Shown piece by piece: positions 43,460-52,168 of a stretch of DNA of 64,000 bases (positions are counted from its first letter, which is position 1; each line of letters begins with the position of its first letter). The DNA lies in the NCBI GenBank assembly GCA_016715115.1, contig JADKBM010000004.1:620001-684000 (forward strand), given 5' to 3'. This DNA is from Acidobacteriota bacterium. Its GTDB lineage: Bacteria > Acidobacteriota > Blastocatellia > Pyrinomonadales > Pyrinomonadaceae. The notes under the pieces are model-generated. The model did not search any database and was not told where the DNA came from. It saw only the letters and a list, made by a program, of their open reading frames with translations. Made by a program: the position numbers and the translations under genes.

Positions 43460-43633
43460 GTTTCCAGTCTACTCCCCTTTTTTTTCGAGTCAAGTAGAAA
43501 ATACTTGAGGTTTTACCCCCTAAATTGACATTTCTTTTCGCCACCTGTGGATAAGTTTTCCGCAGCCCTGTGGAAAAGATTGTGGAAAACTTCGTAACAG
43601 TCTTTGACGCACAACTTACTGCAGGACGAAGCA
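43029..43633. repeat. 606-bp direct repeat, copy 2 (matches 24961-25566)
   Basis: Same orientation as copy 1. It includes the RNA, its promoter and DnaA-box-like motifs (TGTGGATAA at ~43546, then TGTGGAAAA at ~43569 and ~43582, with one more outside the block at ~43655). Confidence 0.93.
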
Positions 43634-43955
43634 CCGTAGGACGGACGCGAAGGCTGTGGAAAACAGCTTTCGGCCTGACTGAAAAAATCTCGCACAACTC
43701 GAAAAAAGGTTTTCCAGACGTGACTTTTCGCGACGCTAAACACAAGAAGAATACAAATATGCCGAAGTTCAACGGGTCCGGGCCGGTCGCTGGCACTGAT
43801 CGCATTCATACTCCAAGTTGTGATCAAACGGCAAAAGGCAGCAGTCGTTGACGTCGCTATCTCGGAGACTTCACGAAGTCGTAGCGAGTTGTTTTAGTAT
43901 GGAGTTTTGTTGGTTTTATGGGATAATCGCGAATATTTTCTTGGGGTGCAATTGG
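43634..43955. other. Intergenic stretch after RNA copy 2
   Basis: It holds one more TGTGGAAAA and the small inverted repeat GACTTC-AC-GAAGTC near 43867. The frame of the next gene is open across part of it but has no signal peptide or coding bias, so I leave it untranslated. Confidence 0.4.
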
Positions 43956-45185
43956 ATGAGATTGAGAGAAACAGCAAAACTGACGGTCGCCGTTCTTCTG
44001 TTGACCCTTTCGGCGTTCGCGCAAAACCGGCAGGATATCGTTGACGATGGCTTCACCTGGTTTGAGGCTTATTCGACAACCGAGTTGCAGGGCAACAACA
44101 TACCGACGGCGACCGGTTGGACATTGAAATACTGGGTTCGCGTGATCGGCAACTACCCGGACGGAAGCGGCTTGAAGTTCGTCGTGACGAAGGCGGGCCG
44201 AACGGTCTTTTCGACGCGCTGCGGAGCCTGGGCGTACCGCAAGACGGCGAATGATGTCGACGAGAGTTTTTTGCGGACCGCCGAATGCTGGCAGGGCAAA
44301 TCGGCGACGAAGGAAACGGGCGAGTTTGAAGTTGGCGTCTTTGTCGTCAACGGCGCTACAAATCAGGAACAATTCGTTCGGACATACAAGATCGATGTCC
44401 GCACCGTCGCCCGCGTGCCGTCCGGCCAGGGAGCCGGAACAGATCCGCCGCGTTACTACATCAATCGCCACAACGAGGCGCCGGTTTCGTTCATCTTCGT
44501 TCGTCCAAGCGGCTATATCCCGTACTTTGACGTTTCGGAGCGTCCCGAGCGGAGCGGCGCGAATCACGTTGAGCTCCATTTCAGCCTTTCACCTTCCGAC
44601 GTCGGCAAAAATATCCCGCACGGAGAGTTGCGATGCACGGTAAACGGAAAGGCGCTTTCGATGCCCGGGCCGATGCCGTATGCGACACAAGTCGTCGCCA
44701 CTCTCCCGCGTTGGTATCGCGAAATCCATCAGGATCGCCTGACGCCAAAATACAAAGCCGGCTTGCCGTACGAGGAAGAGATCCGTTTTCAGATGGTCCG
44801 AATGACATTGCCGCTGACGTGGGGCAACGTCCGCGACACGAATCGGCTCGCGCTTGAAGACTACAAAGGCAACTGGGTCTGCACCGTCGGAAAAGACAAT
44901 GAGGTCTGGCGGACACTCCGCTGGACGGTCGTTGCGAAAGGACTACCGGAACTCCATCCGGAACAACGCGGGAACATCAATCTCGGTTACAACACATATC
45001 TGGTCGACACGGAGATTCCCACCGGCGGCAGTCTACTGGACGAAAGGCTGAATGGCCCGTCGGCGGCTCTTTTCTACGGACAGCCGTGGACGACGACCGA
45101 TGGCCGGGCGATGGCGGCACGGGTTCCGAAGAAGGGAAATCCATTCCCGATACCTTCGAATCAACCGAATCAATATCGGAAATAA
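43956..45185 (+). CDS. Secreted protein of unknown function upstream of a LysM lipase-like gene
   Basis: 409 aa from the ATG at 43956, which gives a clean signal peptide (MRLRETAKLTVAVLLLTLSAFAQ). The mature protein has an Ig-like first half (GWTLKYWVRVIGNYPDGSG, GEFEVGVFVVNGATN) and an unrecognised second half rich in Tyr and Pro. The gene ends 36 bp before the hydrolase gene in the same direction, so they probably form one transcript. Periplasmic immunity proteins for T6SS lipases occupy this kind of position; that role is a guess from context. Confidence 0.7.
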   Translation: MRLRETAKLTVAVLLLTLSAFAQNRQDIVDDGFTWFEAYSTTELQGNNIPTATGWTLKYWVRVIGNYPDGSGLKFVVTKAGRTVFSTRCGAWAYRKTANDVDESFLRTAECWQGKSATKETGEFEVGVFVVNGATNQEQFVRTYKIDVRTVARVPSGQGAGTDPPRYYINRHNEAPVSFIFVRPSGYIPYFDVSERPERSGANHVELHFSLSPSDVGKNIPHGELRCTVNGKALSMPGPMPYATQVVATLPRWYREIHQDRLTPKYKAGLPYEEEIRFQMVRMTLPLTWGNVRDTNRLALEDYKGNWVCTVGKDNEVWRTLRWTVVAKGLPELHPEQRGNINLGYNTYLVDTEIPTGGSLLDERLNGPSAALFYGQPWTTTDGRAMAARVPKKGNPFPIPSNQPNQYRK

Positions 45186-45221
45186 CCTACGACAGATAAT
45201 CATAATCACGGGAGACTTAAG

Positions 45222-46232
45222 ATGATCATTTACGCCGGAATTGACGGCACATCCGCGGAAAACGACAACGACTATGGCAACACCTTCAAGGAAAGCTTTG
45301 TCAGGCGGTTGGCCTATCAGTATCAAAGCACATACTGGTCGAAGCCTCCGTATTATCATCGAGGTCCTTACACTTGGGGTGTCGACACGCGATGGTACGC
45401 GGAAGACGCGTACAACTATGTCGTCAAACACTGGAACGAGGGAAATGCGAAAGCCGTTTTTCTCGGCGGATACAGTCGCGGCGCGGCGGCGATGATCGAG
45501 GTTGCCTGGTGGCTGAAATACTACCAGCAGATTCCGGTCGAATGCATGATCCTCTTCGATCCGGTCGACCGTTCTGCGAGCCTCGGTTGGGGGAACTTCG
45601 CCAACACGAAAATTGCTGATTCGGTCAAGTACGTAATTCAACCGACACGCAATGTCTGGTCAACGCACTCGCGGATCACCTTCGGAAAATGCGGCACGAC
45701 AATGCAGGACGCGGGAAAAACGGTTCGCTGGACATCGGAATTTCACGCGACGCACGGCGGAGTCGGCGGAACTCCCTGGGGAACGGCGACTAATCCCTAT
45801 ACGAACGAACCGCGCGACACTATCTGGGAGTACGGCGAACCCCAACCGACACTGCTCACGCCCGCCGATGACCGAAACGGGGCCATCGCCGTCGAATCGT
45901 ACGCCTTTCCGCTCTTCAAGATGGTTTACAACAAGTGTTTCGAGCGTTTGCAGAAGGAAGAGCCGGTTGAGAAGCCGATCGAAAAGAAACCGGACTTTCA
46001 GGTAAATCCGCAGATCGGAGGCAGTCTGCCGCCGACCGGCGGCGGGAAGGGCGGCCAGAGGATCCATATCGTCAAATCCGGCGACTGGTTGTCGAAGATC
46101 GCGCAGCAATACTACGGCGATATGAACAAGTGGAAATTCCTTTATTACGACGTTCCGGGAAACAAGGAAGAGATCGGTCCCGACCCGAATCTGATCAAAC
46201 CGGGACAAAAGATCATAGTTCCGTATATTTGA
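45222..46232 (+). CDS. Alpha/beta-hydrolase (T6SS lipase-effector-like) with C-terminal LysM
   Basis: 336 aa with no signal peptide. The N-terminal ~250 residues are a hydrolase with GGYSRG (nucleophile Ser85 in G-x-S-x-G), the opening IYAGIDGT, the acid-strand candidate LFDPVDRS, and EFHATHGGVGG supplying a likely catalytic histidine, as in T6SS phospholipase effectors of the Tle1/DUF2235 kind. After a Pro/Lys linker, residues ~282-336 form a LysM domain (HIVKSGDWLSKIAQQYYGD, LIKPGQKIIVPYI). LysM would bind peptidoglycan or dock to a spike. A perfect terminator hairpin follows the stop. The effector role is inference; the T6SS operon is 8 kb away. Confidence 0.75.
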   Translation: MIIYAGIDGTSAENDNDYGNTFKESFVRRLAYQYQSTYWSKPPYYHRGPYTWGVDTRWYAEDAYNYVVKHWNEGNAKAVFLGGYSRGAAAMIEVAWWLKYYQQIPVECMILFDPVDRSASLGWGNFANTKIADSVKYVIQPTRNVWSTHSRITFGKCGTTMQDAGKTVRWTSEFHATHGGVGGTPWGTATNPYTNEPRDTIWEYGEPQPTLLTPADDRNGAIAVESYAFPLFKMVYNKCFERLQKEEPVEKPIEKKPDFQVNPQIGGSLPPTGGGKGGQRIHIVKSGDWLSKIAQQYYGDMNKWKFLYYDVPGNKEEIGPDPNLIKPGQKIIVPYI

Positions 46233-46247
46233 AAGCAATGAATACGG

Positions 46248-46286
46248 GAAAACGCCGGCATCGCAAATTGCGACGCCGGCGTTTTC
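46248..46286. terminator. Bidirectional rho-independent terminator
   Basis: Perfect 12-bp arms GAAAACGCCGGC (46248-46259) and GCCGGCGTTTTC (46275-46286) enclose an inner TCGCAA/TTGCGA stem. They lie between the converging hydrolase gene and rpmA, with A and T flanks that give a U-tract in both directions. Confidence 0.85.
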
Positions 46287-46302
46287 ATAATGCTTGCAGC
46301 TA

Positions 46303-46587
46303 TTAAGCCGCTTTCGGAGCCAATTCCGGCGCGCCATCAGCGTAAACGCTGATGAACTTGCCTTTCTGACCTTTGTTCTCGAACTTGACGAATCCTTCGA
46401 TAAGCGAGAAGAGCGTGTCGTCCTTGCCGCGACCGACGTTTTTGCCAGGCTTCCATTTCGTGCCGCGCTGACGCGCCAAAATGTTGCCGCCGAGCACGTG
46501 CTCGCCGCCGAACTTCTTAAGTCCCAACCGTTGTGCCGCTGAATCGCGGCCATTGCGTGATGATCCTACACCTTTCTTATGAGCCAT
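46303..46587 (-). CDS. rpmA: 50S ribosomal protein L27
   Basis: 94 aa. MAHKKGVGSSRNGRDSAAQR and GGEHVLGGNILARQRGT are diagnostic; the N-terminal tail reaches the peptidyl-transferase centre. There is no N-terminal propeptide of the Firmicutes type. It lies downstream of rplU in the usual L21-L27 order, with a 93-bp repeat-filled spacer. The C-terminus is slightly extended by an Ala/Pro-rich tail (APELAPKAA). Confidence 0.97.
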   Translation of the reverse strand: MAHKKGVGSSRNGRDSAAQRLGLKKFGGEHVLGGNILARQRGTKWKPGKNVGRGKDDTLFSLIEGFVKFENKGQKGKFISVYADGAPELAPKAA

Positions 46588-46594
46588 AACTACA

Positions 46595-46676
46595 TTTGGG
46601 ATTAGGGATTTAGGATTTGGGATTTCGGATCGATAAGAAATCCGAAATCAGAAATCACCAATCCGAAATCCGTCCT
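46595..46676. repeat. GGGATTT-type repeat hairpin between rplU and rpmA
   Basis: GGGATTAGGGATTTAGGATT units run into GGATTTCGGAT, which is mirrored downstream by ATCCGAAATC and AATCCGAAATCCG. The transcript can fold into an imperfect hairpin between the two ribosomal genes. Same family as the tracts at 28325 and 54058. Confidence 0.75.
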
Positions 46677-46680
46677 CCTC

Positions 46681-46974
46681 CTAAAACTTCTCGATCGTGA
46701 TCTCGGTGAAACCTTGACGGTGACCCTGTTTGCGCTTGTACTGCTTGCGGCGTTTCTTCTTGAAAACAATAACCTTATCGGCTTTGCCGTGACCGACGAC
46801 GGTCGCCTTGACCGTCGCGTCGCCGCCGATCTTCGCGTCTTTCCCCTCGCCGACCAATAGTGCTTCAAGCTCGACTTTCTTGCCGGCTTCGGCTTCAATC
46901 CTCGGAACGCGCAAGGTTTGACCGGTCGTCACCGGGAACTGCTTTCCACCTGTTCTGATAATTGCGTAACTCAT
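46681..46974 (-). CDS. rplU: 50S ribosomal protein L21
   Basis: 97 aa. YAIIRTGGKQFPVTTGQ opens the small barrel, followed by GKKVELEALLVGEG, FKKKRRKQYKRKQGHRQGFTEI (the 23S rRNA-binding basic loop) and a short end. Length is normal. First gene of the L21-L27 unit; obgE, often the third gene of this operon elsewhere, is 22 kb away. Confidence 0.97.
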   Translation of the reverse strand: MSYAIIRTGGKQFPVTTGQTLRVPRIEAEAGKKVELEALLVGEGKDAKIGGDATVKATVVGHGKADKVIVFKKKRRKQYKRKQGHRQGFTEITIEKF

Positions 46975-47273
46975 TGTGTGATTAGCTCCTTCGGAATTGG
47001 CGAAAATTTGTTCACCAGTCGAAAATATCAGATTATAGGTTAATCACATCAATTGGTCAACCAAAGCCGACGCAGTGGAGACAATTTATTCAGCACGGTT
47101 CGAATTTTGAAAAGGCTCCGAGAAAGCGGGCCTTCAGCCTATTCGGAGGCTGCCGCGTTGGCTTTGCCGCGACGTGAATAGCAACTATAATCAGCGCGGG
47201 AGTGATTCGCAAGCACTTCTTGAATTATCGTTCCGCCGCAATTTTTTCCATCCAGAGAAAGGAGACCCTTCAG
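46975..47273. other. Divergent promoter region between rplU and the VPS10 gene
   Basis: No gene is supported. The 100 bp upstream of rplU are A/T-rich and should hold its promoter, but I cannot assign boxes with confidence. GAAAGGAG just before 47274 is the ribosome binding site that fixes the start of the next gene. Confidence 0.45.
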
Positions 47274-50200
47274 ATGTTTCGTACATTCGCTTTTGTCTTA
47301 ACGATCGTCGTTTCTTATGTGTTCTTCGCGTTGCCGCTGTCTGCTCAGAAAGTGGATCAAACACTCTTCCAAGATATGAAATGGCGAATGATCGGCCCGT
47401 TTCGCGGCGGCCGTACGGTCGGAGCCGTCGGAATTCCGTCGCAACCGAACGTGTTCTACATCGGCGTCAACAACGGCGGTGTCTGGAAGACGACCGATGC
47501 CGGGCGGACGTGGAAGCCGATCTTCGACGATCAGCCGACGGGATCGATCGGCGATGTCGCGATCGCGCCGTCGAACCCGAACGTGATCTATGTCGGTTCC
47601 GGCGAAGGGCTTCAACGGCCGGATCTGTCGACCGGCGACGGAATGTACCGTTCGAACGACGGCGGCAAGACCTGGAAACATCTGGGTTTGCGCGAGGCCC
47701 AGCAGATCGCTTCGATCGCTGTCGACCCAAAAGACGAAAACAGACTATTCGTCGCCGTCCTCGGCCATCCCTACGGCCCGAATGAGGAACGCGGCATCTA
47801 TCGTTCGACCGATGGCGGAACGACCTTCGAACGAGTGCTTTACAAGGACGTCGACACCGGCGCGATGCAGGTCGAATTCGCGCCGAACGATTCGAACACG
47901 ATCTACGCCGATCTCTGGGCGGGACGCCAGGGACCGTGGGAGAACGGCGCGTGGCAGGGTCCGGGAAGCGGGCTCCAAAAATCGACCGACGGCGGAAACA
48001 CCTGGAAGCCACTGACGAAAGGATTGCCAACCTTCGAACAAGGACTCGGACGTATTGGATTCGCGATCTCACGCAGCGATGCGAATCGGCTCTACGCAAC
48101 CGTCGACGCCAATCCGCAGGTTGCCGGAATCTATGTTTCGCGCGACGGCGGGGAAAACTGGACACGCGTCAACGGCGACCCTCGGCTATGGGGACGCGGC
48201 AGCGACTTTGCTGAACTCAAAGTACATCCGAAGGATCCGGACACGATCTTCGTCGCGAACATCGCATCGTACAAATCGGTCGACGGCGGCAAGACGTTCA
48301 CCGGATTCAAGGGCGCGCCGGGCGGTGACGATTATCACCGGATATGGATCAATCCGGAACATCCGGACGTGATGCTCTTCGCGACTGACCAGGGCGCGAC
48401 GATCACCGTCAACGGCGGCGAATCCTGGTCAAGTTGGTACAACCAGCCGACGGCGCAGTTCTACCACGTCATCACCGACGACCAGTATCCGTATTGGGTT
48501 TACGGCGGACAACAGGAATCGGGCTCGGCGGGCGTTTCATCTCGCGGCGACACGGGCGCGATCATCGGACGAGACTGGCGCACCGTCGGTGTCGAGGAAT
48601 ACGGTTATGTCGCGCCCGATCCGCTCGATCCGAACATAATCTACGGCGGCAAACTGACGCGATTCGACAAGCGAACGGGACAGGTCCAGAACGTTGCGCC
48701 AGAGGCGGTTCGAACCGGCAAATACCGATTCTTGCGGACCGCGCCCGTGATCTTCTCGCCCGTCGACAAGAGATCGCTCTTTTACGCCGGCAACGTCATT
48801 TTCAAAACGATGACCGGCGGCAAGAGTTGGGAGATCATCAGTCCGGACCTGACGCGCGAAAAATGGGAAGTCCCCGAAAACATCGGCGTTTACCGCACGA
48901 AGGAAATGGAAACAATGCCGCGGCGCGGCGTCATTTATACGGTCGCGCCGTCTTGCAAGGACATCAACACGATCTGGGCTGGAACCGACGACGGATTGAT
49001 CCACGTCACGCGCGACGGCGGCAAGAACTGGACGAACGTCACACCGCCGCAACTCAAATCGTGGGCGAAAGTTTCGCTGATCGACGGCGGGCGCTTCGAC
49101 GCTAACACCGCGTATGCGGCGGTCAACACGTTCCGTCTCGACGACCTCAAACCGCACATATACCGTACTCGCGACGGCGGTAAATCGTGGAAAGAGATCG
49201 TCAACGGAATCCCGGACGGCGGGATCGTCAATGCCGTCCGCGAAGATCCGGTGCGCAAAGGCTTGCTGTTCTGCGGCACCGAGCAGGCCGTGTATTTCTC
49301 AATCGACGACGGTGAGAACTGGCAGCCGCTGAGGCTCAACATGCCGGCGACCTCGATCCGCGACCTCGTCGTTCACCGGGATGACATAGTGGCCGGAACG
49401 CACGGACGCTCGTTCTGGATCCTTGACGACATCACGCCGCTTCGGCAGATCAACGCGAATACTTCATCCGGCAATTCGCTGTTCGCGCCGCAGCTTGCGA
49501 CGCGCGTCCGCCGGAGCGTTCACACCGACACGCCTTTCCCGCCCGAAGAGCCGGCTGGCCAGAATCCGCCGGACGGCGCGATCATCAATTACTATCTTAA
49601 GGAGCGGCCGACTTCGCCGGTCCTCCTTGAGATCTTCGACGCCGCCGGCGTATCGGTCCGAAAATTCTCAAGCGACGACAAACCGCTCGAATACGACGAA
49701 AATCGACTCCGGTTCCCGACCTACTGGATCCGTCCGCATCAGCGGCTGATCAACGAGCCTGGTATGCAACGATTCGTGTGGGACCTTCGCTACCCGCGGC
49801 CAGCGGTCGACGGATTCGACCTTCCAATCTCGGCGATCTACCGAGACACGCCGTTCGAACCGCTCGGACCATTCGTAATGCCGGGCAATTACACGTTGAA
49901 GTTGACGGTCGATGGGAAGTCATACACGCAAAGCCTGAAGGTTCGGATGGATCCGCGAGTGACGGCAAATGCGGCCGATCTGCAGATGCAGTTCAGCTTG
50001 TCGATGCGGGCCTTTGAGGGTGTACGCGGCACGCGCGAACTTATTGACGAGGTTGAGTCGCTGAAAGCAAAGATAAAGGAAAAAGGGCTCGAGAAGCGCG
50101 TCGACGGGTTGCTCAACGGCACTGGCGGCAACGGACCGAGGGCGCTTCCCGATCTTCCTTTGAATCGACTGCACAGCGCGTTCGCATCGCTACTCGATCT

Positions 50201-50318
50201 GCTCCAGGACGTCGACGCCGCGCCGACGTCACAGGCTGCCGCCGCATCGCGCGATCTTGATATGGCACTGCTTCGAGTCGGAAAAGAATGGAGCGCGATC
50301 AAGGCGAACTTGAAATGA
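47274..50318 (+). CDS. Secreted VPS10/sortilin-like propeller protein
   Basis: 1014 aa from the ATG at 47274. The signal peptide is MFRTFAFVLTIVVSYVFFALPLSA. Residues ~30-700 form a large propeller with many Asp-box repeats (VWKTTDAGRTW, MYRSNDGGKTW, IYRSTDGGTTF, IYVSRDGGENW, IHVTRDGGKNW, IYRTRDGGKSW), starting with the typical MKWRMIGPFRGGRTVGAVG. Residues ~740-880 are an Ig-like domain and the C-terminus is helical with a coiled coil. These proteins are abundant in Acidobacteriota and Bacteroidota and are often annotated as glycosyl hydrolases or sortilins, but no catalytic residues can be assigned. It stands alone. Confidence 0.88.
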   Translation: MFRTFAFVLTIVVSYVFFALPLSAQKVDQTLFQDMKWRMIGPFRGGRTVGAVGIPSQPNVFYIGVNNGGVWKTTDAGRTWKPIFDDQPTGSIGDVAIAPSNPNVIYVGSGEGLQRPDLSTGDGMYRSNDGGKTWKHLGLREAQQIASIAVDPKDENRLFVAVLGHPYGPNEERGIYRSTDGGTTFERVLYKDVDTGAMQVEFAPNDSNTIYADLWAGRQGPWENGAWQGPGSGLQKSTDGGNTWKPLTKGLPTFEQGLGRIGFAISRSDANRLYATVDANPQVAGIYVSRDGGENWTRVNGDPRLWGRGSDFAELKVHPKDPDTIFVANIASYKSVDGGKTFTGFKGAPGGDDYHRIWINPEHPDVMLFATDQGATITVNGGESWSSWYNQPTAQFYHVITDDQYPYWVYGGQQESGSAGVSSRGDTGAIIGRDWRTVGVEEYGYVAPDPLDPNIIYGGKLTRFDKRTGQVQNVAPEAVRTGKYRFLRTAPVIFSPVDKRSLFYAGNVIFKTMTGGKSWEIISPDLTREKWEVPENIGVYRTKEMETMPRRGVIYTVAPSCKDINTIWAGTDDGLIHVTRDGGKNWTNVTPPQLKSWAKVSLIDGGRFDANTAYAAVNTFRLDDLKPHIYRTRDGGKSWKEIVNGIPDGGIVNAVREDPVRKGLLFCGTEQAVYFSIDDGENWQPLRLNMPATSIRDLVVHRDDIVAGTHGRSFWILDDITPLRQINANTSSGNSLFAPQLATRVRRSVHTDTPFPPEEPAGQNPPDGAIINYYLKERPTSPVLLEIFDAAGVSVRKFSSDDKPLEYDENRLRFPTYWIRPHQRLINEPGMQRFVWDLRYPRPAVDGFDLPISAIYRDTPFEPLGPFVMPGNYTLKLTVDGKSYTQSLKVRMDPRVTANAADLQMQFSLSMRAFEGVRGTRELIDEVESLKAKIKEKGLEKRVDGLLNGTGGNGPRALPDLPLNRLHSAFASLLDLLQDVDAAPTSQAAAASRDLDMALLRVGKEWSAIKANLK

Positions 50319-50530
50319 AGCTGAGTAGAAAACAAAACCGCCGGCCGGGGCCAAACGCAACATCATCAACGCTGAAACAGCGCGCCAGCTGAAGATGCAC
50401 GCAATCTATGCGCCGGCGCATCACAAGGACGGCATATTCCGTGCCACAAAAGAAGACGCGATCAGGTTCGAAGCGGAATCAAACAGTGCAGAGTTCAGAG
50501 TGCATAGTGGGGCACACTCTGCACTTTGCG
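50319..50530. other. Intergenic stretch with a gene-like remnant and an inverted repeat
   Basis: A short plus-strand frame (50329-50480) reads like protein (NIINAETARQLKMHAIYAPA, DGIFRATKEDAIRFEAE) but has no start and dissolves into the following repeat, so it is at most a gene remnant. At 50485-50494 and 50516-50525 lie perfect 10-bp arms (AGTGCAGAGT / ACTCTGCACT), placed between converging genes and perhaps a terminator. Confidence 0.5.
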
Positions 50531-52168
50531 CTATAAACTCCCAACTATCCGGCTCGCAAAACTCGCGTCGCCTATCAACCTGTAGACCGGCAACGCCTTT
50601 CCCGCTTCGATGCCGGCGTCAAAAAAGTTCCAGACAACGAGTCCGTCGTCGCTCGTCGGCTCGAGCAAATAAAAGGCGAGGCGTCCGAGCGGCTGCGCAG
50701 TGCGCACAACGATCGTCCCGGCAGGCAATTTGACCGTTTCCGTCGCGTAGCTTCCTTTGACCGTCATCGCGTTATGGCCCTGGAACGGGCGTTTGGACTT
50801 TTCGAAGCTTTCGACCGTAAACGCCTCGACTTCGGTTTCAAGTTCCGCCGATAGTTCCTCAACCTGAATTCCGTGCTGGCGAAGTTTGTCGACGATCGCT
50901 TTGTCGGCTTTGATCAGATAAGCCTTCGGCGCGGCGACCGATCTTACCGCCTCGAAGATCCCGAGGTCTTCCATCCGGAGCGGCTTGTACTTGTCCTCGA
51001 TCATCGCCGTCATCTCTTTGCCCGATCGCGGATTTTTGATCTTTTCGACCTCGCCGACGAGAATATCGACGGGTTTCGGCAGTGCCTTCGGTTTGAATTC
51101 GACGCCGAACGCGAGTCCTTTCCCGGCCAGGCCGGCGACTGTCCGGTCGTCGGCGGCTTTTGTCAATGACCTGATCGCGACGGCGTTCGCGGCGCTGTAT
51201 TTCAAGATCTCTTCGACGAACCGCTCGGTCACTTCGACGCGGCGCTTGAAACTTACGTAACTGTAGGCTTCGGAAAGTATCGTCAGGCGATTTCGAAGCC
51301 CGCCGTAGTTTTGGCCGATCCGCGGCTGGTGCGTAAATGCTTCCCACGTGGTCTTGGCGCCTTCCTTCGGCGTGTTCGAAAATCCCGTGAAATTGCCGTA
51401 GTAGTAAGAACGAAACTTGAAATTCTTCAGCAGTGAAGCCGCGATCGCGGGCATCATCCGGTTCCGCTGAAAATCGAGGATCGCCTGATCCGTATTTGGG
51501 TTGAGAGGCTGCGAATACGTCAGGTGATAGCCGTGATACGACCCGTTCGTGGTGTGCAGATCGACCGTCAGATGCGGATCCCAGCGGTTGAAGACACCGA
51601 CCAAGGCGCGCGCCTCGGGCGAATCGAGCTTCATATAATCGCGGTTCAAGTCGAGCTTCTGCGCATTTTCGCGAGCACCGACGCCGCCGATCGGTCCGTT
51701 TTGATTCGTGCGGTTGTCGGTCGAAATTTTCTCGTTGCCGTCGGCATTGTAGATCGGCGCGATGAGGATCGTCAGTTTCGAAAGCAGAGGCTTGAGATCG
51801 CCGAACAGCAGGCGCCGCGCGAGGTTGAGCGCTGCCTCTTTGCCTTCGACCTCGCCGGCGTGAATGTTGCCCATCACGAAGATCACGGGCCGTCCGAGCG
51901 CGCGCGCTTCGGCCGGAGTCGAAACGGCGCGGTCCGACAAGATCATCATCGGCAATTTGCGCCCTTCCTGCGACTCGCCGAAGTTTTCGACACGGAGATT
52001 CGGAGCTCGTTTCTGGAGCCCGGCGATGAACAACGAAACCTCGTCATAACGGCTCGTTTCCTCAAAATTCGATAACTCGGCACCCGTTCGCGGAAGATCC
52101 GGGGTTTGAGCGGCGATGGAAATGACGCTTAGCAAAACGCCGATGATCAATCTGAACGCTTTTGTCAT
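50531..52168 (-). CDS. Secreted M14-family zinc carboxypeptidase
   Basis: 545 aa from the ATG at 52168, with signal peptide MTKAFRLIIGVLLSVISIAAQ. Zinc-site motif NIHAGEVEGKE (H-x-x-E), then NADGNEKI, the NRDYMKLDSPE segment and TVDLHTTNGSYHGYHLTY supplying the third zinc ligand. The later LTILSEAYSYV provides the candidate catalytic Glu. The C-terminal ~200 residues are an accessory domain. It should trim peptides in the periplasm or outside. The ATG overlaps the stop of the cystatin-like gene (ATGA), so the two are coupled. Confidence 0.88.
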   Translation of the reverse strand: MTKAFRLIIGVLLSVISIAAQTPDLPRTGAELSNFEETSRYDEVSLFIAGLQKRAPNLRVENFGESQEGRKLPMMILSDRAVSTPAEARALGRPVIFVMGNIHAGEVEGKEAALNLARRLLFGDLKPLLSKLTILIAPIYNADGNEKISTDNRTNQNGPIGGVGARENAQKLDLNRDYMKLDSPEARALVGVFNRWDPHLTVDLHTTNGSYHGYHLTYSQPLNPNTDQAILDFQRNRMMPAIAASLLKNFKFRSYYYGNFTGFSNTPKEGAKTTWEAFTHQPRIGQNYGGLRNRLTILSEAYSYVSFKRRVEVTERFVEEILKYSAANAVAIRSLTKAADDRTVAGLAGKGLAFGVEFKPKALPKPVDILVGEVEKIKNPRSGKEMTAMIEDKYKPLRMEDLGIFEAVRSVAAPKAYLIKADKAIVDKLRQHGIQVEELSAELETEVEAFTVESFEKSKRPFQGHNAMTVKGSYATETVKLPAGTIVVRTAQPLGRLAFYLLEPTSDDGLVVWNFFDAGIEAGKALPVYRLIGDASFASRIVGSL

